From positions 63,566 through 127,565 of the forward strand of contig DF239564.1 in assembly GCA_000507305.1 (NCBI GenBank): a stretch of 64,000 nucleotides of DNA, given 5' to 3'. Each line of letters begins with the position of its first letter. Positions within the stretch are counted from its first letter, which is position 1. Made by a program: the position numbers and the translations under genes. This stretch comes from Breviolum minutum Mf 1.05b.01 (Eukaryota; Sar; Dinophyceae; Suessiales; Symbiodiniaceae). The notes beneath the pieces are model-generated. The model saw nothing but the letters and a program-made list of their open reading frames with translations, was not told the origin of the DNA and did no database searches. Below are positions 58,439-64,000 of the stretch, in pieces.

Positions 58439-58482
58439 CTCACAGGATGGGGCAGCCGTTAATTTTCAGGGGTGTATTGATT

Positions 58483-58587
58483 TGGGTGTTTCCGAAAATG
58501 ATGGTACCCCCAAATCATCCATTTTAATAGGGTTTTCCATTGTAAATCATCCATTTTGGGGTACCCCTTTTTTTGGAAACACCCATT
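58483..58587. repeat. Family I palindromic element
   Basis: GGGTGTTTCCGAAAATGATG start, CATTTTAATAGGGTTTTCCA core, TTTTTGGAAACACCCAT end. It lies 45 bp from the CLC exon at 58438. Confidence 0.85.
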
Positions 58588-58970
58588 TGTCAAAGTTGTT
58601 TCGTTCTTCGGAATGAATCCAGGTTTTGGATGCTGCACATGTGACATAGCTGACTTTCCACCACTAATAGTTCTATGTCATTAAGTCATTGAAGTTCATT
58701 CTCTAAGTACAATATACTTTGGAACTACCCTCTCCCACGATGCCCAGTCACCACTAGGAATATTACATGTTTAATAAGGAATCCCAACCTAAACTTTCAC
58801 TTGCCACTGTTACTAGGTGGAGGGAGCCTTCCACGTATATATACCACTGTTGCTCGATGGGGGGGGGTAGATCCAAAACATAAGAATGAGTCAATGAGCG
58901 CCTTTTTATCATCCAACTCATGAAACCCGTGCTTTCAAAAAGTGCATGTTGGTTGTCAACTATCAACAAG

Positions 58971-59076
58971 CTGGCCAAATTATCATATTTCACCTAGATT
59001 TCCCCTAAACTAAGAGATTGCCCTTACTAAACCACTACGGTGGTTTAGTCGTATGAGGTCGCTATAATTTGGGTCA
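58971..59076. repeat. Family S palindromic element
   Basis: CTGGCCAAATTATCATATTT start and GAGGTCGCTATAATTTGGGT end. Confidence 0.75.
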
Positions 59077-59274
59077 AGCATGGTCAAGCTGACAAGGATG
59101 TTACTTCGTTGGGTCAACTGTGTGTCGGAGAAAAAAAAACTACCACCCATGACTGCAAGACCTTGGGGAAAGTTGAGCCAAGCTGTCAACATGAGGTGGC
59201 TCTCTAAAACCCACATGGCTGACATCATTGGGAATCGAAGGAGCCAATGCCAGCCCCCAACGCCACCAGGAAAA
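59077..59274. other. No firm feature; coding-like minus frame
   Basis: A minus-strand frame reads LTAWLNFPQGLAVMGGSFFF. It could be an exon but lacks AG|G evidence I can rely on. Confidence 0.25.
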
Positions 59275-59379
59275 TACAGTTGATGGCTGAAATCCTGCAC
59301 CAGTTGATATGGTAAATTTCCCATTATTTACAGGGTTTTATACATCCCAGGTGGTGCAGGATTTCTTCCATCAACAGTA
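59275..59379. repeat. Family B palindromic element
   Basis: TACAGTTGATGGCTGAAATC start and GATTTCTTCCATCAACAGTA end. Confidence 0.9.
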
Positions 59380-59450
59380 TGACCTTATTCAAGAATTATT
59401 TAGTCGGACACTGATGGTTAATTTTCACCCTGAAAAACGAGGCCTCCTGG
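59380..59450. repeat. Direct repeat, copy 1 (second copy at 60260)
   Basis: TATGACCTTATT then GGACACTGATGGTTAATTTT and CACCCTGAAAAACGAGGCCT occur here and at 60260-60330. Each copy starts exactly where a palindromic element ends. Confidence 0.85.
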
Positions 59451-59902
59451 CAAACGGGCCTTGGGGTACCGTAACCTTAGATTCCAATGATGATTACAGG
59501 TATCTCTGGACCAATGCAGCGGCTTTAACCAAACAACAGCCAGATTGATTTAAGGGGGTCCAAAACATATTGAATACATGGTCAGACCCGAAAACAAAAA
59601 TATACCTATCTTAGTAGTGATTTGTAATCAACAGTTCTGGGGGACTAGTCTTTTAATGGTCTTTGACTTAGAGGGTAATGATCTTTGTAAATAAATAAAT
59701 ATATATATATGTCTATATATCAAGTAAAAAAACTTGACATAAGAACGACACAAATTGTAGAAGTATATAATGTGATACACTATTAAACAAATAACAAGGA
59801 ATTACACCAGTCTTTTTCCACAATATATTATTAGACTTTACCTATAGGCAATTTGTCATAATTTCATGGCACCTATTCAAAAAACACTCAACAACTGGTT
59901 AA

Positions 59903-60023
59903 TTGTTGGTTTGGGTCCCGGTGGTTTGGACATTTGGGATCCCCCTTATGAAAGGGATTGTTACTGTACCGGGGTACCCTCATGAAATTCCAAACCACCG
60001 GGCCAAAAACCAACAACTAACCA
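59903..60023. repeat. Family N palindromic element
   Basis: GTTGGTTTGGGTCCCGGTGG start and CCACCGGGCCAAAAACCAAC end. Confidence 0.8.
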
Positions 60024-60122
60024 TTATGTGACCCATGGTACATAAAGAAAATATTCCCCCCCATATCAACTCCAAGGCAAAATCTTAGGTCCCCTTAGTC
60101 CCCTTTAAAATCTTAGGTCACC

Positions 60123-60259
60123 TACTTGGATGTCCCAGGAACTTGGGATCAATGGTTAGGATCAGTGGGTTATAACCCCAAGGAATTCCCCATTTATAAG
60201 TACGTTATAGCCCATTGATCCTAGCCATTGATCCTAACTTCCAACAGGACATCCAAGTA
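60123..60259. repeat. Family C palindromic element
   Basis: TACTTGGATGTCCCAGGAAC start and CAACAGGACATCCAAGTA end. Confidence 0.9.
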
Positions 60260-60330
60260 TGACCTTATTAACGGAATATTGAAGGACACTGATGGTTAAT
60301 TTTCACCCTGAAAAACGAGGCCTCCTGGAA
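60260..60330. repeat. Direct repeat, copy 2
   Basis: Second copy of the segment at 59380, here preceded by a family C rather than a family B element. Confidence 0.85.
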
Positions 60331-60724
60331 CAACACTAAGGCCAACCCCCAAAAAACACAACAAAACCCACGGCGCAGTACCTGGCAGAAATTCGCCACA
60401 GGCACGATGCCTCTGGCGACCACAAATAAAGGAGGGTTGGCATTGGACAATGCTTTCAAAGTCATCTAGCAAAATTTTGGTGATTCTGATGGACGTAATC
60501 GTTTTTACCCAGCATGTTTTTTTTTGTTTTTAAACAGTATAAAATCGACAAAAAATAATTTTGTTCCCAAGATTTGCTTGTGAAATCAAGGGGCCTTTGT
60601 TTGAAACCCACCAAGCATACGCAGCAAAAACGTTGGCTGGACGGCTTAGAGCCCCCTTGACGTTGATGGCATCGGCATTGGGGGTCAGCATTAAAGAAGT
60701 GAGGCATTGATAGGTAAAAAACAA
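60331..60724. other. Possible exons, not assigned
   Basis: Minus-strand frames with coding character: GALSRPANVFAAYAWW after ATCAACGTCAAG|G (about 60610-60660), and FVVARGIVPVANFCQ near 60400. Both have AG|G-like acceptors. No family was recognised. Confidence 0.25.
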
Positions 60725-60859
60725 CAAGGGCTCATAACTCCACTTATAGGGATCTTATAGGGGTGAACTAAAAAACAGGTACCCATTTATAAGATTTTAA
60801 CAGGGCCATTTATGGGGAGCTCATAACTCAATTCATAACTAGTAGGGGCCCACTTTGAC
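60725..60859. repeat. Family L element, diverged
   Basis: ACTCCACTTATAGGGATCTT and AACTAGTAGGGGCCCACTTT match family L. The left arm is eroded. Confidence 0.6.
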
Positions 60860-61121
60860 GGAAGCAACCGGTTTTGTCGTTTTTGCTGGAATAAGTGTTG
60901 TGTTTAGGTTCATACCTTGTTTTTTGTAGGATTTTGTAGGTTAAGTTACTTGGCTAACCACAGCCCCAAATTTCAAATCTTGCGCTGGTCGCACCTGACA
61001 CTATCTGCAAGGCGGCCCTTTGTCTTCAAATGCTCCTGGAAAAAAGGCTATGGAAAAGTGTTTGAAGATGTGGTGTGGTTGGACTGATTTTATCTTCGGC
61101 AGTTTCAATTCCAAATCAAAT

Positions 61122-61225
61122 CTGACCAAATCATACTATTTCACCAATCTAGAAATAAGGGGATTTCCCTTCCAAACAGCTACCTTCTGGGTTGAGGTCG
61201 GCTGAGGTCGTTATAATTCGACCAG
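61122..61225. repeat. Family S palindromic element
   Basis: CTGACCAAATCATACTATTT start and GAGGTCGTTATAATTCGACC then AG end. Confidence 0.75.
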
Positions 61226-61311
61226 ATTCAATCCAACAAAAAAGTTTGTTGCTTTTGGAACATCCGCGGCTGGATTTGAATCTGAAGCAGAGAAGAATCA
61301 ATATTTGCTTT

Positions 61312-61409
61312 CTTGTTGGTGGTTTCAACCCCTTTGAAAAATATTAGTCAAACTGGAAATCTTCCCCAAATAGGGGCGAAAATAACAAATATTTGAAACC
61401 ACCACCTAG
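61312..61409. repeat. Family A palindromic element
   Basis: CTTGTTGGTGGTTTCAACCC to TTTGAAACCACCACCTAG. Confidence 0.9.
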
Positions 61410-61720
61410 CTTTTTCTCTACGTCAGGCTTCCATTACTTTTCCCCTCAAAAAAGAAGGGCGAAACTCCACTGGCACCTGCAATTCATAGGCGAAAACAGG
61501 TTTGGACATCTCATCCAATGGTTGGTGGTTAAGGATGTGATTCCAGGGATTCTTTTTAGAGGCGGCATTTTTTAGCTCCGACAATGCGTTTACCTTGGAA
61601 TTATGGTCAATACCAACACGCCAGCAGTCTCAAGAAGGATAGGTAGAACATGATAATCGTCTAAACTTCACGACAGTATCTACTACAAACTTATATACCA
61701 CAATCCTCCCCTTGATTTCA

Positions 61721-61830
61721 TACCGTTGATGGAAGAATTCCTGCACCAGTTGATAGGTAGTTTATCCCACTATTTACGACGGGTGTTATGCATCCCAGGT
61801 GGTGTAGCAGGATTTCAGCCATCAACAGTA
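61721..61830. repeat. Family B palindromic element
   Basis: TACCGTTGATGGAAGAATTC start and GATTTCAGCCATCAACAGTA end. Confidence 0.85.
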
Positions 61831-62220
61831 TCATGAGCTTGCGTCTCCAGAATGTCTTATGGGGCCTGAGACGGACCGGGGACCTTTGAGGGATGTTGCA
61901 ACTTAAGAAAGGATGAATGAACACCGCCCCGTTTTTTGTTTCTGCAAAGGTGTCATTCTTTCATTTATGGCTAGTCAACCAACCGCCCCCCTTACGTAAC
62001 CCCCCAAGAAATAGGGCCTTATTAAACAAACCCTTATGAACACTTGGTTTCCCTTAACAAGGCCTTCAAAAGAACCATCAATTTTGTTTCGGGGGGGTAC
62101 GTTAGCGCGGTGGGCCGTTAGTTGACCAGCCAATTTCTTAAATGGGCTGATGCTTATCTATGGAATCCACCCTAATGATGATTCATAACAAAACAAGGGT
62201 GAAATTCACAAACTTTCCAT

Positions 62221-62324
62221 TACACCCTGGAAGATTAACATGGACCATAATCATGGAGGTTTGGAAGATCATATTCCTTTCTAAATGGGTGATTTGTAGG
62301 TTCCATGTTAATCTTCCAGGGTGC
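62221..62324. repeat. Family P palindromic element
   Basis: TACACCCTGGAAGATTAACA start and TGTTAATCTTCCAGGGTGCA end. Confidence 0.9.
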
Positions 62325-63244
62325 AAAACCCATCAAACCGCCTCCCCTTTCAGGGGATGAGGATATATGAGAAACAGATTCGAAATGAATATCACCCAAT
62401 CACCAGACATATTTTATTGGTAGTTTGGCCTTGGCAGATTGAAACTCCGGAAGTATCCCGCAATGTAAAATCATCCGTTTTTAGAGAAAGTCACATTATT
62501 CCATAGAGTACCCCAAAGAAGTCAGACCCCCCAAAGAAAACCATGTGCATATATATTTACTGTATATGTACAGTATATGATATATATATATATATATTGT
62601 ATATGTAAATATGTACAGAACTCAAAATCCATTCAACTTGAACATCTCCCAGTACCTTACATTACAAAAACACACGAAAACGCCCAAGTGATGCAAATCT
62701 CGCCCATCCCCAGAGCAAATTCGCGGTCCACATAGTGTTCGGAGTTGTACATCTCATAACCTTAGTAAAGACAAATCAATTTTGTACAGCTTTTGGACAA
62801 ATTGAAGGGATTCATATAAAGTAAATATATGTAAATGTCAGGTCCTACCTAAACACTGTGACTGTAACAGTCACCACCAGAATCATTTTTATTTTTTGGC
62901 TCAGGACTCCCATGCTAAAACCTTTGACCACTGTTCGGGAGGTAGATCCAGTATATATCTAGCTCCTAGAAATAATAGAGTCTTACTACAATCTAATAGC
63001 ATTTTCTATACTCGATTTTTTTTTGCATTTTTAAAGCCTCTTCAGATTCAAGTAACTAGATCAGAATTCCAAAATACTACGAGCGCGGGGCCTATCTTAC
63101 CCCAAAACTAAAGATCTTACCCCACCGCATGGCACACAGCTTACCCCAAAAACAAAGGTCTTACCCCAATTCGCAAAACCCAATGGCACACCGATGTCCA
63201 AATAGCATCTTTTGGATAATTCTTATCAAAAATGTTAATCTTAC
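62325..63244. other. No gene seen; short repeats
   Basis: TA repeats lie at 62578-62597. From 63090, TCTTACCCCA occurs four times and CAATGGCACACCG-like text recurs (63180, 63320, 63430). Confidence 0.4.
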
Positions 63245-63315
63245 CTTGATATATGCAACATCCTTGCAAACATGATCAAGATCAACATAGCCCGGATATG
63301 ACTCTTCAACACATC
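63245..63315 (-). CDS. Possible N-terminal exon of the CLC gene
   Basis: The acceptor is TTGGGCAG|GATGTG and the strong GT donor is ATCAAG|GTAAGA; 71 nt (2 + 23 codons). It encodes CVEESYPGYVDLDHVCKDVA and then YIK. It weakly resembles the ESLDYD-type N-terminus of ClC-7, but the linking exon to 58438 was not found, so this is tentative. Confidence 0.35.
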
Positions 63316-63366
63316 CTGCCCAATGGCACACCGAATTTCAGTCAAAAACACTTTTGTGACAAACAA

Positions 63367-63600
63367 TCAACTTAGAGCAGTCAGATGGATGATAATAGGT
63401 TTCGCAAAATGTAAAAAACATCCGTTCCTCAATGGCACACTGGTCTGAAACAACGCAAAACCATTTTTGGCAGCCACTGCGGTCACCGCGGTCACTTTGC
63501 GAATGCGGGTTTGGCTACAAGCCTTATGCTTCTTGCATGTTTCTGTGCTGCAAGCCATTTGTCACGGCCGTCTCTCTTTAAGAGGACCCCTGTCTTCACC
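63367..63600. other. GC-richer patch, possible coding sequence
   Basis: A minus frame (63558 to 63367) reads ACSQTRIRKVTAVTAVAAKN. There is no homology I recognise. Confidence 0.25.
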
Positions 63601-63782
63601 ACTTCCCTCTGAATAATTGCAGAGAGGGGATCTGACTTCGTGATTTTGCTCCAGTACCAAACTCCTTGATTCTAGACGCGTATCGTATCCCCCAAATTCC
63701 GTATCAGAGTCATAATGTATTTTTTGAAAACCAATATCAGATTCATCTTCAGAAGTATATCTATCCCAATGCCATCCATCAA

Positions 63783-63860
63783 TGGTATATTGACGCTACA
63801 TGGATGGTTGATTTTTATGATAAATAGAGGCAAATATACCATGACATGGATACTATGGGT
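63783..63860. repeat. Family O element, opposite orientation
   Basis: TACATGGATGGTTGATTTTT and GGCAAATATACCATGACATG match the family O core in reverse. Confidence 0.6.
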
Positions 63861-63872
63861 ATCTATAGATCA

Positions 63873-63976
63873 TCTAGTTGGTGGTTTCAACCCACCTTAA
63901 AAACATTTGTCAAATTGGATCATCTCCCCCAAGCAGGTGGGAAAAAAGAAAAAACATATTTGAAACCACCAACTTA
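63873..63976. repeat. Family A palindromic element
   Basis: CTAGTTGGTGGTTTCAACCC to TTTGAAACCACCAACTTA. Confidence 0.85.
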
Positions 63977-64000
63977 CCAGTCATTAATACAAACTTCCCC

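Noticed and set aside
62885..62905. TTTTTTGGCTCAGGACT as a spliced-leader relic
   Set aside because: Only about nine bases match and the upstream half of the leader is absent.
7473..63976. Palindromes as rho-independent terminators or CRISPR repeats
   Set aside because: Whole elements recur with conserved interiors and TA ends, lack spacer arrays, and lie in introns of a eukaryotic gene.

Overview
The window looks like nuclear DNA of a dinoflagellate, probably of the Symbiodiniaceae/Suessiales type. The main evidence is splicing. A gene reconstructed here has every assigned acceptor as AG followed by G, and its donors are a mix of GT, GC and GA. That combination is known from dinoflagellates. 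A LINE-type retrotransposon carrying a captured DNA cytosine methyltransferase, also known from dinoflagellates, agrees. No rRNA, tRNA, CRISPR array or bacterial operon was seen.

Layout. (1) 1-6352, minus strand: a non-LTR retrotransposon. ORF1 (stop at 1616) carries a complete set of C5-methyltransferase motifs followed by a long unknown region, a GK-rich linker and a coiled coil. ORF2, cut by the window edge, carries a GEAKNPGP motif and then an AP-endonuclease domain; the reverse transcriptase would lie outside. (2) 6353-14148: no convincing gene, only short palindromic elements and low-complexity DNA. (3) 14149-58438, minus strand: one gene of at least 44 kb, split into about 26 recognised exons of 16-119 nt, encoding a CLC-family anion/proton exchanger closest in layout to ClC-7 and plant CLCs. 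About 600 residues are accounted for, from the first membrane helices through GSGIPE, GKEGP, the IEE pair and GLFVP to two CBS domains and the stop codon. A few short exons remain unfound. (4) 58439-64000: probable 5' part of the same gene or intergenic DNA, with one plausible N-terminal exon at 63245-63315.

The introns and flanks carry roughly one hundred short (70-150 bp) elements, each a near-complete palindrome. They fall into about 18 families (named A to T here) of MITE-like, TA-flanked repeats, in several cases nested in one another. Many lie only 30-80 bp from CLC exons, and one appears to form an exon-intron junction. Other interspersed material includes compound microsatellites, small tandem duplications, a 3.5-kb GC-richer insert (47.1-50.6 kb) with its own coding-like ORFs, and an unrecognised decayed coding stretch (24.3-24.9 kb).

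Exons were found by eye: splice sites were chosen so that reading phase, AG|G acceptors and family alignment all agree. Exon cores are secure; individual donors are less so where stated.
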